DNA of 64,000 nt from Craterostigma plantagineum (Eukaryota; Streptophyta; Magnoliopsida; Lamiales; Linderniaceae). Position 1 is the first letter of the stretch. Every line of letters begins with the position of its first letter. The notes beneath the pieces were generated by a model. The model ran no database searches. It was given only the letters and a program-made list of their open reading frames with translations, and was not told the DNA's origin. This document shows, piece after piece, positions 21,722 to 32,405 of the stretch. Made by a program: the position numbers and the translations under genes. The stretch is taken from contig JAPQWV010000670.1 in assembly GCA_027422505.1 (NCBI GenBank), positions 62,001 through 126,000 of the forward strand, given 5' to 3'.

Positions 21722-22180
21722 TGAAAATGTTATAATTTAATTTTTTTGCTAAGTTAGATAACTGTAAGAATATTCGAACTACCTAAGTGCTGAAAAGTTC
21801 ATGTATCGAAAATATTTATCGAAAATCTGTATGTTTCAAAAATTGGGTTCGAAAAATTAAAAAGATTCTAAAATTGGTGAAGTATCAAAATTTGCTTTCG
21901 AAAATGATGTGTTTCGAAAGTTGGTTTCGAAATTCATCTAAAGCTCAAAATTTGGTTGGTTTCGAAAATCAGTTGATATCGAAAATTGACATGTTCTGAA
22001 AATCGGACTAGTTTCGAAAATTGACCTGCTTTGAAAATCATGTGTTTTCATCTAAGTTCGAATTTCACTTGAGTTCGAAAATCATTCAAATTCAAAAATG
22101 TGTTATGATATCGAAAATCCATGGCCAGCGAAAATCTTTCGGCCCAGCCCGGTGTTTCGGAAATTATTTTCGAGTGGCTT
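21722..22180. repeat. TTTCGAAAA-motif array, left flank of element C
   Basis: Words such as TTTCGAAAATT, ATCGAAAAT and GGTTTCGAAA recur every 20-40 bases. The right flank of element C (40622-40830) has the same motif type, so C inserted inside this array, probably the spacer of another related copia element. It ends with the target duplication GGCTT (22176-22180). Confidence 0.65.
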
Positions 22181-22477
22181 TGTTAGGAATTAGAAGTGTC
22201 CAAAATATTTGGTCTAAGTCTCGTTTGTTCTTTACTATGTTTTTTATACGTTTTACTTCGGTTCGATGGGGTAGTTGTAATGGGTTTGTTAGGGGCCCAA
22301 TGGGCTTAAATACCTTAAAAGGTATTTAAGCTTAAACCCTAACTATCACTAATCAAGTTTTCCATTATTCAAATCTCTAAAAACACACATACGCCTCCAA
22401 AGCACTATTCACAGTAAATCTCAAAGCTTTAATCCATTGAAGTTAATCTGTGCTTTTTGGACATTCTGGACTTTACA
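22181..22477 (+). repeat. 5' LTR of element C (297 bp)
   Basis: TGTTAGGAATTAGAAG to CTGGACTTTACA. A 28-bp palindrome (22304-22331, arms of 13 around AA) contains the TATTTAA promoter-like core; transcription probably starts downstream of it. Confidence 0.95.
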
Positions 22478-22479
22478 AG

Positions 22480-22491
22480 TGGTATCAAAGC
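22480..22491 (+). promoter_or_regulatory. Primer-binding site, initiator Met tRNA
   Basis: TGGTATCAAAGC starts two bases after the LTR and matches the plant iMet primer site TGGTATCAGAGC except for one base. Confidence 0.9.
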
Positions 22492-23179
22492 AAGTGTGTA
22501 GGTGAGGAAACATCAACTGGGAACTCAAAATCAAGATTTCAAGTTTTTCTTGCAGGCTATTCAGATTTCGTCACACGTCAGAAATCGAACTCTAAAGCTG
22601 TTAAGTGACTCAAGCAGCTACATTGCATTTCTTTCATTCCTGAGAGTTCTCAGATTTTTTTTGGTCAAGTTTGAGATTATTTGTCTGAGATTTTGGTCCG
22701 AAAGTGAAAGAACAGCTTCAGCTCATCATTTGTTCTTGATTCGCAATCGGCGCTTGCGTAGGGTTTAAGGAATTCGCTAATTTACAAGAAATTTTGCGGA
22801 TTCTGACCTTGGAAGAAATTTTGCAAATCCGAAGTTCTAAAACCCAACTGAGTGGAAATATACGGGCCGTCAGACCTTTTTGAACTAACGTCTCAGATTT
22901 AGAATTTTTTTTCTTACACGAATTCAGTTTCACGGGTCCAACATTGCGAATCCTTGTCGGCACTTCAATTTGCGAACTCGTTCTTCAATTTGCGAATTAG
23001 TTAGCATCGCGAATCACTAAATTTGCGAATCGGTCCAGTTGATCACTTTTGCGAATCCATCTTTGACGAATCCAGTTTTCACTTCGCGAAACCTCAATTC
23101 GCGAACTCTCATTTTGCGAACTAGGCTAATTTCACGAACTACTGAGTTTCCTGGATTAAGTTCAATTTGCGAACCCTTC
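22492..23179 (+). repeat. TTCGCGAA-motif array in element C leader (5' part)
   Basis: From about 22740 the leader carries roughly one variant of TTTGCGAAC, TTCGCGAAC or CACGAAC every 20-25 bases, continuing after the LINE at 25775-25990. No ORF. Part of the Gag mRNA 5' UTR. Confidence 0.75.
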
Positions 23180-25765
23180 TTTTTTTTTTTGGAATAGGTT
23201 CCGTGTATATATATAAGTGGAGATATACAGATGAGTGAGGTATGCCTCACGAGAATACCAGTAACAGGCTACTGGTTAACACCAGCAAGAAAACGTCAAG
23301 AAACGAAAATAACTCCAATCCTACCAAGCTACACGCCAAAGGCGTCGAATAGCGGCCCTCTGTAACTCCAACCCGGGGGGTGTCCCCAGCAGTCGCAAGC
23401 ACGCCAGGTTGAGTACGTTGGCAACAAGACTGTCCGGAGTCGTGATAGTCCCCTCCTTCCAGCGCTTGTTACGCGCCTGCCAGATATGGTATACCAGTGA
23501 AGCCAGGACATGCCGATAAGCAGCCGGTATAAGGTGCTGCCGCCGCCATCGCATCGAAGCCCAGGTGATGCCCTCTCGCCAGTCCGTGTACGGCCAGACC
23601 CACCTGATCCTCTGCCTCAGAAGGCGAATACAGTGGCGTGAAAACCCACACTCAAAGTGGAGCGCATCACAAAGAAAACAGGCAGGGGTCCCCGCATGCT
23701 GTGCCACCCAAGGCTTATCCCTAGTCGCTAATCTATCTCTAATACCCAGCCAAAGAATAAACTCATGCCGAGGAACTCGGAGCGGTCCCCCAAAGAGAAC
23801 CGCCCAAGGGACAGGCGGTCGACGATGACGAATGGCCTCCCTGACCAACTTTGCAGTGGGCCGACCATCAGACGCTCCAATCCAGCAGACACCATCAGGC
23901 AGCGTCGGATGTACCTGGGGAAGATGGCAACTGAACTCAATGTACTCGGCCGCCCAGCGTCCTGGCCAATTCCATCCTTGATCGTTAATAACTGAACTCA
24001 GGCGAGTTCCCAATGGCAACCCCATCGCAAGAGGCCCTCTAGGGTAGTGGTCGAGGAGTGGCACTGATCGCATCCACGGGTCCTCCCATAATAATAAAGA
24101 TTCGCCGTTACCAATCGTGAAGGAGAGAAATGGAAGGATTACCGATCGTAACCGCATTAGCTTCCTCCAGCTCCATGCAGTGCTGGCCGAGATGGGGACT
24201 GTCCAAATTGAGCGCGCATGCAGACGCGTTCGATACAACCATTCCACCCAAATCGAGTCGGGCGCCCGATCGATCACCCTCCACAATAGCTGCACAAAGA
24301 GTGCCTTGTTGTCAGTAGTAATCGATCGAAGACCCAATCCCCCCTCAGAAACTGGAAGGCAGACATCCACCCAAGCAACCTTGGCCGAGGTTCCTCCCCA
24401 TAAGAACTGGCGAAATCGCGACTCCAACGCATGCACAACACCCTTGGGCAGCAGGAACACCCCAGACCAGTAGACGTGTAGCGCTTGCAGTACAGACTTT
24501 ATCAGTTGCACTTTCCCCGCATAAGACAGGGACTTATTCAGCCAAGAACCCAAGCGCGCATCCACACGCCGCATCAGCGGGTCACAGTCACGAATTGAGA
24601 ACCGAGAAGCAATCAATGGCACCCCCAAATAGCGAACAGGTAGCCTACCCTCACGAAAGCCCAACAAGGGTAGAAGTTGAGCCTTTAGGCCCTCCGCTCT
24701 CCGTGAGAGGTAAAGCTCGCTCTTATCCGGATTCGGATGCAGCCCTGACAGGTCAGAAAAGGTCCTCAACGCATCCTTAAGCACTCCTACAGACACGACA
24801 TCCGCATGGCAGAATAGTAGGAGATCGTCCGCAAAGAACAACATGGGCAGTGATGTTGCCTCGCAGCGCCAGTGGTAGCGGAATCGTGGCTCCTCCTGTA
24901 TGCGAGTCTCGACAAGGCCCTGAAGAACCTCCATGACCAGCGTGAAGAGATAGGGCGAAATAGGATCGCCTTGGCGTAAGCCTCTCTTCCCAGCGAAAAA
25001 GCCTACCGAAGCACCATTCAAGTTGATGGAAAACGTTGGCGTCGTCAAGCAGCTCCGTATCCATCCGATAAACGTCGGGTGAAATCCCATCGCTTGAAGC
25101 GTTGCCAACAAGAACGTCCACTCCACCTTGTCGTATGCCTTAGCCAAGTCTACCTTTAGCATAGCTCGAGGCGGCCGCCCCTTACTCGTATAACCTAGGC
25201 ACAGCTCCTGGGCCAAAAGGATGTTATCACTAATGCGCCTTCCAGGGACAAAAGCCGTCTGGGATGCATGCACGAGACCTCCAAGCACTGGCTTCAGCCG
25301 ATTAGCCAGAATCTTCGAAATGACCTTATAAAGGACGTTGCAGCATGAGATTGGCCGAAAGTCCGTCGGCCGCCTAGACTTAGGAATAAGTGTGATAAGC
25401 GTGCTATTGAGGCCCTTTAGGAGCCGGCCCGTAGAAAAGAAATCCTGTGCTGCCCTGATCAGGTCCGCCCCCACAATCTCCCATGACGCTTTGAAGAACG
25501 CCGCCGTAAAGCCATCCGGACCAGGCGCCTTTTCATCCCCCATAGAAAACAGCGCATGCCTCACCTCTTCGCCTTCAACTGGGAGGATCATCTCCAGCGC
25601 CACCCCTGGGGAAAGCGAGCGCTTGACGACCCCCTGCACGTCAGCCAACTCGACAGGCAAAGACCTCAAAGATTGGCCAAGTAAGCCCTGATAGAACCCC
25701 AACAGCTCCCCCTCGACTGCCTCAGGCGTATCCAGGAGTTCCCCAGCTGGCCCCTCCAGCGAAAC
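23180..25765 (-). mobile_element. 5'-truncated LINE in element C leader
   Basis: A poly(A) tail (T run 23180-23190 on the plus strand), a short 3' UTR with the hairpin CCAGTAACAGGCTACTGG (23258-23275) and a long ORF2 C-terminal frame. The 5' end is truncated within ORF2 near 25765. Candidate target duplications GCGAACCCTTCT (23170) and GCGAAACGACTTCT (25760) are similar but diverged. Confidence 0.9.
23321..25702 (-). CDS. LINE ORF2 fragment: reverse transcriptase and zf-RVT (793 codons)
   Basis: One open frame carries a full L1-type RT: FRPISCCNVLYKVISKILANR (res. ~115-135), KVDLAKAYDKVEW (~183-195), RQGDPISPYLF (~243-253) and the catalytic FADDLLLF (290-297). The C-terminal zf-RVT region (WAVLFGGPLRVPRHEF, then CFLCDALHFECGF) follows and ends RRLWRVAW. 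The endonuclease is missing because the copy is 5'-truncated. Against the sister copy at 34686-36687, eight residues containing the Glu and His of the zf-RVT motif (ETAQHLF) are deleted in frame, so zinc binding is probably lost. RT would copy LINE RNA at the target. No stop over 2.4 kb suggests a relatively young insertion. Confidence 0.92.
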   Translation of the reverse strand: MGFYQGLLGQSLRSLPVELADVQGVVKRSLSPGVALEMILPVEGEEVRHALFSMGDEKAPGPDGFTAAFFKASWEIVGADLIRAAQDFFSTGRLLKGLNSTLITLIPKSRRPTDFRPISCCNVLYKVISKILANRLKPVLGGLVHASQTAFVPGRRISDNILLAQELCLGYTSKGRPPRAMLKVDLAKAYDKVEWTFLLATLQAMGFHPTFIGWIRSCLTTPTFSINLNGASVGFFAGKRGLRQGDPISPYLFTLVMEVLQGLVETRIQEEPRFRYHWRCEATSLPMLFFADDLLLFCHADVVSVGVLKDALRTFSDLSGLHPNPDKSELYLSRRAEGLKAQLLPLLGFREGRLPVRYLGVPLIASRFSIRDCDPLMRRVDARLGSWLNKSLSYAGKVQLIKSVLQALHVYWSGVFLLPKGVVHALESRFRQFLWGGTSAKVAWVDVCLPVSEGGLGLRSITTDNKALFVQLLWRVIDRAPDSIWVEWLYRTRLHARSIWTVPISASTAWSWRKLMRLRSVILPFLSFTIGNGESLLLWEDPWMRSVPLLDHYPRGPLAMGLPLGTRLSSVINDQGWNWPGRWAAEYIEFSCHLPQVHPTLPDGVCWIGASDGRPTAKLVREAIRHRRPPVPWAVLFGGPLRVPRHEFILWLGIRDRLATRDKPWVAQHAGTPACFLCDALHFECGFSRHCIRLLRQRIRWVWPYTDWREGITWASMRWRRQHLIPAAYRHVLASLVYHIWQARNKRWKEGTITTPDSLVANVLNLACLRLLGTPPGLELQRAAIRRLWRVAW

Positions 25766-26129
25766 GACTTCTCATACCATTTCGCGAACTTCACATTTCA
25801 CGAATTCAGTCACTTCAAGATTTGGTCAATTCGCGAATTTCAGCTTCAATTCGCAAATCTGAGTCACTTCCGAACTTCGTTTTACCAACCCGCAAACCCT
25901 GATTCGTAAAACCCGATCAGTCCGCGAACACATATCTTAACCAATTCGCAAAAACAACCCTACCAAATTCGTGGACAAATTCCGATCCTTATTTTACTAA
26001 CACCCGTGCTTATCCAATTTCAAAAATTTAACAAAGCATCAAGTCAACTCTCAGATTTGACTTTGAACTTCGACCTAAACCTAATTTTCCTCACATTACA
26101 CGTTAACGATCATATCCAAAACACAAGCA
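25766..26129 (+). repeat. TTCGCGAA-motif array in element C leader (3' part)
   Basis: Continues the leader array (TTTCGCGAACTTCAC, AATTCGCGAATTTCAG, TTCGCAAATC) up to the Gag start at 26130. Confidence 0.7.
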
Positions 26130-28510
26130 ATGGACTCTTTCAGTATGGGAAATGATGTTAGACCTCCCATCATCCGACATGGAGAATACACAGTCTGGAA
26201 GAGAAGGTTCATCAACTTCATAGAAAGCAAGGACAATTCAGAGAACTAGCTGGAATCTATTTACAATGGACCTACGCAGTATTGGACCATAATTCCCGCC
26301 ACTACTAACACCACTCCTGCACGAGAGGAACAGAGGATCTTGAAAACTGCTGACTAATGCAGTGATGAAGAAAAACTGCGACTAAAGGCATACAAAATGG
26401 CAAATCATACATGATGCAAGCCATTCCCAATGACATTTTGATGCAACTCGAATGTGGTGATAGCGCAAAAGAAATGTGGGATGGCAAGAATGGCGAACAC
26501 ACTCATCTCTTATGATCGCTTTCATGCTAACAAAGGGAAAACACTCCAAGAAACCTTCCATCGATTTCTTGTTCTTCTAAACGAGCTAAAGATGAATGGA
26601 GTCACAAAAAGTGTAATGGAGATCAATATCAAATTCTTAGGATCACTCCATCCAGAATGGGAGGCTACTGCAATTATGATAAGACAAATGAACGACCTAA
26701 CCAAAGTTAGCATTCATACATTATTCGAGTACCTCAATCAACATTCCAATCACGTGGAGAAACGAAGGGAGGAAATCAAATCAATAGGAAGCAACTCACT
26801 TGCTCTTATGACTGAACGATCATCAAGAAAACAATCCAAGGACAAAGAAATTATCCAGTCATCACAAGTTAAGGAGGGAGGAGACTCAGATTCTAATGGC
26901 GAATCCAAGGATCTTTCTAAACATGGAGACCGGGAGATCACCCTCAAAGATCTTGCTAAGCAACTCGCTCTGGTCTCAAATTTTGTGTAGAAGAAATATT
27001 ATAAGAAGACTGGATCCTCCTCCATCGTCAAAGAACTTCCTCCAACTCTAAAGGAAAGACTCAAGATGAGGAAAACAACTCTGAAACTCCTCATCAAGGC
27101 GGCAAATGCTTCAACTGCGGTAAGACTGGACACTTTGCCAGAGAAAAGGATGTTAACTATTACCGCCGGAAAGTTCAATTAGCTGAACAAAAAGAAAAAG
27201 GACTGGTCTTAATGGCAGAAGAGGATCATTGGCTTGAAGATACCTCAGACAGCGAGAATGAGAACGTGGCACTGATTGACAAACTGGAGGACGAAGAAGA
27301 TGGAGCTGGAGCTGAAGGAAGCGAGTCAGACAGGGAAACCTCTAACAACTCAGACATGGTGGAGGTAAGTGAAGCAGATTATGATTCTTTAATTAAGATG
27401 AAAATGAATTTTTATCCTTATATAAATCTAACAATTTAGGTAAGAAAAAAATCAAGGAACTAGAAGCTAACTTAGAGAAGAATTTAGTAGTACTAGATAA
27501 GTTTAGATATGATTATGCATGTGAGAAGAATCGTGTAATTGTAGCAAATGAAAAGGTTGCTAAGCTAGAAATACAAATGCAAAAATCCGAGCTAAAGCCA
27601 AGGATTTAGAAAAGGAAATGAAATCAAAAAATTGGATGACATTTTAACCCGACGAGATCAGTCAGAACAAACGATCTTCTTGAACAAACCAGCCAATGTT
27701 GATTTCTTCAATCCCCATAAAGGACTAGGTTTTGAAAACCCATGTAAGTTAAAACAAGGCATATCAAGTTCACCTTACCTATATGATCTCAAATTCATGC
27801 AGACAGGTTGCCTGGCAAATCTCATGCCTTTTGTCAGTGAAAATGAGACATCAACACATAGTAAAACTCAAACATCATTTAACTACCCAGAATTAAATGA
27901 TAGTTATAAAGAAAGAAGTTGTCCAGCAATAACTGAATTTGAGTCAGATATTCCACGCCCAAATGAAGGAGATACCTCAGGTGTTTCGAAAAGTAAGGCA
28001 CCGATGGCTTCATATGCAACAGGATATATGCCTGATTGCATAAAGAAAATCAGTGATCTTCACTCCACTCTCGAAAGCGAGAGAAAGTCATTTGATGAAG
28101 AAAGGCAGAAACTTCTTCAGAAAATATCTTCACTTAAAGAAAAATTAAGATTACAGACAATTTCATACACCTTCGTTTCGCATGACAAAATTTCCTGCAT
28201 TAATGCATTGAAATTTTCAGGACCCACAAAAGAGCCATTGAAGGGTCAAGTATGGGTTAAAAAGGAAGATATCTTGAAGGAGAACCGCGATCTCAATGCA
28301 CCTTTTGTCATTGATTATTTTCCTTCCAAAACTTTTGTACCTTCTTTATTTCGGCATGTATTGCAAAAATTATCTTCTCAATCAAAAACAAAGCTTTCCG
28401 TGCGTGATCATGTCACCAAACAAACTCACAAAACAATTCCTAAAAACAAAACTACAAAGACAAGACAAGAATCAAAACCAAGCTATCAAAGAACCTGTCA
28501 AACTTGCTAA
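26130..28510 (+). pseudogene. Copia Gag (element C)
   Basis: Gag forms the virus-like particle. ATG at 26130 opens MDSFSMGNDVRPPIIRHGEY; a TAG at 26246-26248 interrupts, and frameshifts follow. The capsid core is readable at 26454-26988 (FHRFLVLLNELKMNGV, FLGSLHPEWEATAIMI). The zinc knuckle near 27103-27145 reads CFNCGKTGHFAREK: the fourth ligand Cys is replaced by Lys. It continues MAEEDHWLEDTSDSENEN (27212) and, after breaks, a coiled-coil region (DLHSTLESERKSFDEERQKL, ~28055). The long post-knuckle extension is shared with element D. Inactive. Confidence 0.88.
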
Positions 28511-30455
28511 ACCCAAAAAACTCATGTCTAAGCTTAAGACAAAGGGACCTTCACTAGAGCACAAATGGGTTCCAAAGCTTCAGACTGTAGAAACCCAAAT
28601 CCCAACCCTAGAAATAATTAGTGACTCTGTGTTATCCACTAACAAAGGAAAATCTAGGGAGTCTAAACGGACTAACAAACATAATAGTGGACCCATATTT
28701 CAATGGTACCTAAAACCCGCTAGTTTTATTTTGCAGGCCCTTCATGTGTGGTACTTAGATTCTGGTTGCTCCACATACATGACTGGGACAAAGGAACTGT
28801 TGAGCAACTACGTTGATAGACCAGGTGGGCTGGTACGCTTTGGTAATAGCAATGGAGCCAGAATTCTTGGTCATGGCGATCTCATATGCAATCGACTCGC
28901 AATCAAGGAAGTTTCGTACGTAAAAGGACTAACTCACATCCTCCTCTCTATCGGACAGTTCAGTGATATAGGACTCCAAGTTATGTTTCAGAAGAGAACA
29001 TGCAAAATTCTCAATTCCAATTTGACGAACTACTCACTAGAACTCGCAAAACAAATCTATACACCATTGACATTAGAACAGTCAGACCAAAGACGAATAT
29101 ATGTCTGATCTCCCGCGCAACATCAGCTCAGAATAACTTATGGCACCAGCGGCTATCCCATCTAACTTTCAAAACTCTCAACAAGCTGGCGACTAACAAA
29201 TTGGCTATTGGAGTTCCACCACTGAAATATCAAAAGGAACATTTGTGTCCGGCTTGTGAGAAAGGAAAAATGAAAAAGGCAACTCATCCTACAAAACATA
29301 CAGCATCCACTCAACATCCACTAGAGCTTTTACACATCGACCTATGTGGTCCAATCCGAACATACAGTATCAGTGGAAAGCGTTATATGCTGGTTGTTGT
29401 AGACGACTACTCACGCTATACTTAGGTCCGATTTCTCCGGGCAAAATCAGAGACAGTTGACCATATTCCAAATCTCATCAGGACAACGCAGAACTTGCTA
29501 CAGCGCAATGTTCGAGTGATTCGATCTGACAATGGCACAGAATTCAAAAATCAACAACTTAGTTAATTTTATGACTCTCTAGGGATTACCCAACAATTCT
29601 CTGCCGTCCACACACCTCAACAGAATGGAGTCGTAGAAAGGCGAAATCGAACACTTGTAGAAGCTGCCCGAACAATGCTTATACAATCTTCACTACCTCA
29701 TTTTCTTTGGGCAAAGCCATGAACACCGCCTGCTATACTCAGAATCGCACCAACATTCACCTAAGATTTGGAAAGACCCCTTATGAATTAATGAACAACA
29801 GATTACCCAAATTGCTCACTTGAGGATTTTTGGATGCAAATGCTTCGTTGCTAATGACCGAGAAGACAAAGCTAAGCTTGATCCAAAATCTTTTGAAGGA
29901 ATTTTTGTGGGCTACTCTTTGCAATCTAAGGCATATAGGGTATATCTTCGTACAAGGAGAATGATCATTGAAAGTACAAATGTTACATTTGATGAGGGTC
30001 CAGAAACTCAATCCGGACTAAACAGCTCAGGACCAAACCACACACAACAAGGTGTTACTCAACCACAGATGGAATTAGGCGAGTCCTCAAAGAGAGTTTC
30101 TGAATACAGTACTTCAGAACCAGCATTAAACAATGCAAGGCAAGATCAACAACATACAACTGATGAATCTGGACACAGACACCCAACGTATTTCAGTCAA
30201 CAAGCTCAAGAAGAGATGGATCCGGATCAACGATTTGAGCACATATACATCTCTCTAAACAGGCCAATCACCAATTCCTTTTCAAATACAGAAACCAGTG
30301 CTTGTCCATCACCTCCTGAATTCGACCCTATTCCTGATCAAACGTTTCCAACTTCAAACGTTGAAACATCAATCCCAGAAACACAGCCAGAGGACTCATC
30401 CACTTCCGCATGCAATCCTACTACTTCTGTGATTGAGTACCGATTAAATGAGTGA
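28470..30455 (+). pseudogene. Copia protease and integrase (element C)
   Basis: The protease motif WYLDSGCSTYMTG lies at about 28749-28787. The integrase zinc-binding region follows (LWHQRLSHLTF ... CPACEKGKMKKA, 29140-29280), then core motifs DLCGP, RSDNGTEF and NGVVERRNR, so all three catalytic acids are visible. A TGG-to-TAG change (29423-29425) breaks the frame after DDYSRYT, another stop lies near 29563, and a frameshift precedes MRIFGCKCFVAND (29820). The integrase C-terminal region (GIFVGYSLQSKAYRVY) and a Ser/Gln-rich linker run to 30455. It would cleave Gag-Pol and insert cDNA; inactive. Confidence 0.9.
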
Positions 30456-31530
30456 TCAGAAACAGATGTTCCACCAGTACCTCATGAAAAGAAATGGATT
30501 CGAAGTCATCCAGCAGATCAAATCATTGGGGATCCCACTACTGGAGTAAAGACCAGAGGTTCGCTCTCAAATGAGTGTAACTTTACTTGTTTCTTGAGTC
30601 AAACAGAACCTACCAGAGTAATTGATGCACTACTTGATCCAAACTGGATAGTAGCCATGCAAGAGGAAATCAATCAGTTCGAACGTCTCAAGGTCTGGAA
30701 CCTAGTTCCTCGTCCAAAAGGTAAGACAATAATCGGAACGAAATGGGTATTTAAGAACAAGAAAGACGAGGAAGGTGTGGTAATTCGTAACAAGGCCAGA
30801 CTTGTAGCTAAAGGATACAATCAGCAAGAAGGAATTGACTATGATGGGACCTGGTAGGTGTTTGGGCTGCGTCGGTCCTGTCGACGTGTTGTTAGGTCGG
30901 TTCCATTACCGCTTGTTGCGTCATGAGCGTCATCATGAACGCAACCACTGTACTCCTGTTTCTTTCCTTTTTAGTGAATGTTTCCCAAAAAAAAAAAGAC
31001 TATGATGAGACTTTTGCCCCTGTAGCAAGAATGAAGCCATCAGACTGTTTCTTGCATATGCGGCATACAAAGACTTTACTGTCTATCAAATGGACGTAAA
31101 GACTGCCTTCTTGAATGGAATTTTGAAGGAAGAAGTATATGTCTCACAGCCAGACGGATTTCTCAATCAAGAACATCCAGATTTCGTCTACAAACTCGAC
31201 AAGGCTCTATATGGACTAAAGCAAGCACCAAGAGCTTGGTACGAAGTCTTGTCTGACTTCCTTATCAACTCAGGCTTCACTAAAGGAAAAATCGACACCA
31301 CACTGTTTGTCAAAAAGGCTGGTCCCGAAATCATGCTTGTGCAGATTTACGTGGATGACATCATCTTCGGCTCTACAAATCCAGAACTCTGTATCGAATT
31401 CAACACGTTGATGAAATCACAGTTTGAGATGAGTATGATGGGCGAAATGACATTTTTCCTTGGACGGCAAATTAAGCAACTTCAGGATGGGATATTTATT
31501 AACCAGTCGAAGTACATTCACGACATCTAA
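30456..31530 (+). pseudogene. Copia reverse transcriptase (element C), split by a LINE end
   Basis: RT begins after the TGA at 30453-30455 and reads WIVAMQEEINQFERLKVWNLV, KWVFKNKKDEEG and ARLVAKGYNQQEGIDYD. A 147-bp LINE end (30851-30997) interrupts it. After it come [12 protein letters not shown], a one-base frameshift, [33 protein letters not shown] and the catalytic YVDDIIFGS, then [13 protein letters not shown] follows at 31528-31530. This is the enzyme that copies element RNA to cDNA. Confidence 0.92.
30851..30997 (+). mobile_element. 147-bp severely truncated LINE 3' end
   Basis: Only the 3' UTR and an 11-A tail remain. It is flanked by 14-bp duplications, GACTATGATGGGAC (30837-30850) and GACTATGATGAGAC (30998-31011), one mismatch. 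Its terminal sequence (CATTACCGCTTG, TGAGCGTCATCATG, GTACTCCTG, TTTAGTGAA) matches the LINEs at 43156 and 50586, so all three belong to one subfamily. It is the only LINE of the window in the same orientation as its host element. Confidence 0.95.
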
Positions 31531-32294
31531 GAAAATATGGGATTGACAAGAGCAAATCTTCCAGCACTCCAATGTCAACCTCGTGCACCCTCGATGCAGA
31601 TCACTTAGGCGAGCCTATTGATCCAACACATTAAAGAGGCATTATTGGGTCTGTGCTCTATCTCACTGCCAGCCGACCAGATATTCTCTTTTCCACATGT
31701 TTATGTGCTCGATTCCAAGCCAATCCAAAGGAGTCACATCTCCATGCTGTCAAGAGAATATTAAAGTATCTGAAAGGAACACCGGACCTTGGACTTTGGT
31801 ATCCTAAAAATTCAGGTATGAAACTAACAGGATACTCTGATGCAGATTTCGTAGGATGCAGACTGGACAGGAAAAGCACATCCGGCAACATCCAATTTCT
31901 TGGAGATAAGCTTTCTGTTTGGGCTTCCAAGAAACAAAATTGTGTGTCCACTTCCATGGCAGAAGCAGAATATGTGGCTGCCGCCAGTTGTTGCTCCCAA
32001 ATTTTGTGGATCCGCAGCCAACTATGAGACTACGGGTTTGATTTCAATAAAATTCCCATTTATTGTGATTCTAAAAGCGCCATAGCAATTACTTGCAATC
32101 CTGTTCACCATTCACGCACTAAGCACATAGACCTACGTTATCATTTCATAAAAGACCAAGTCGAAAGAGGCATAATAGAAATGTACTTTGTCAATTCAGA
32201 GATTTAACTAGCCGACTTGTTTACTAAAGCATTGGATGAGAAACGATTCCAATTCGTAGTGGCAAAACTGGGAATGTTGAATCTCAATCTCTAA
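31531..32294 (+). pseudogene. Copia RNase H (element C)
   Basis: After a short broken connection segment, 31653-32027 reads LYLTASRPDILFSTCLCARFQ, VKRILKYLKGT, GYSDADFVGCRLDRKSTSG and STSMAEAEYVAAASCCSQILW. A frame change leads to IPIYCDSKSAIAITCNPVHH and the C-terminal ADLFTKALDEKRFQF, ending with TAA at 32292-32294. A TAA also replaces the residue before LADLFT. Catalytic acidic residues are present but the frame is broken. Confidence 0.9.
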
Positions 32295-32405
32295 TTTCGA
32301 TTATGCTTCCCTATGGGTCCTTATGTGCATGTCTGCTCTGTCTTAAGTTCTACAACTCTATGCGTGTCGCTTTGTAAATTATTTTTTTCTCTTTTTTCTC
32401 GCTAG

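Noticed and set aside
24117..25691. Plus-strand ORFs of about 115 codons
   Set aside because: Antisense shadows of the intact LINE RT frame 25702-23321.
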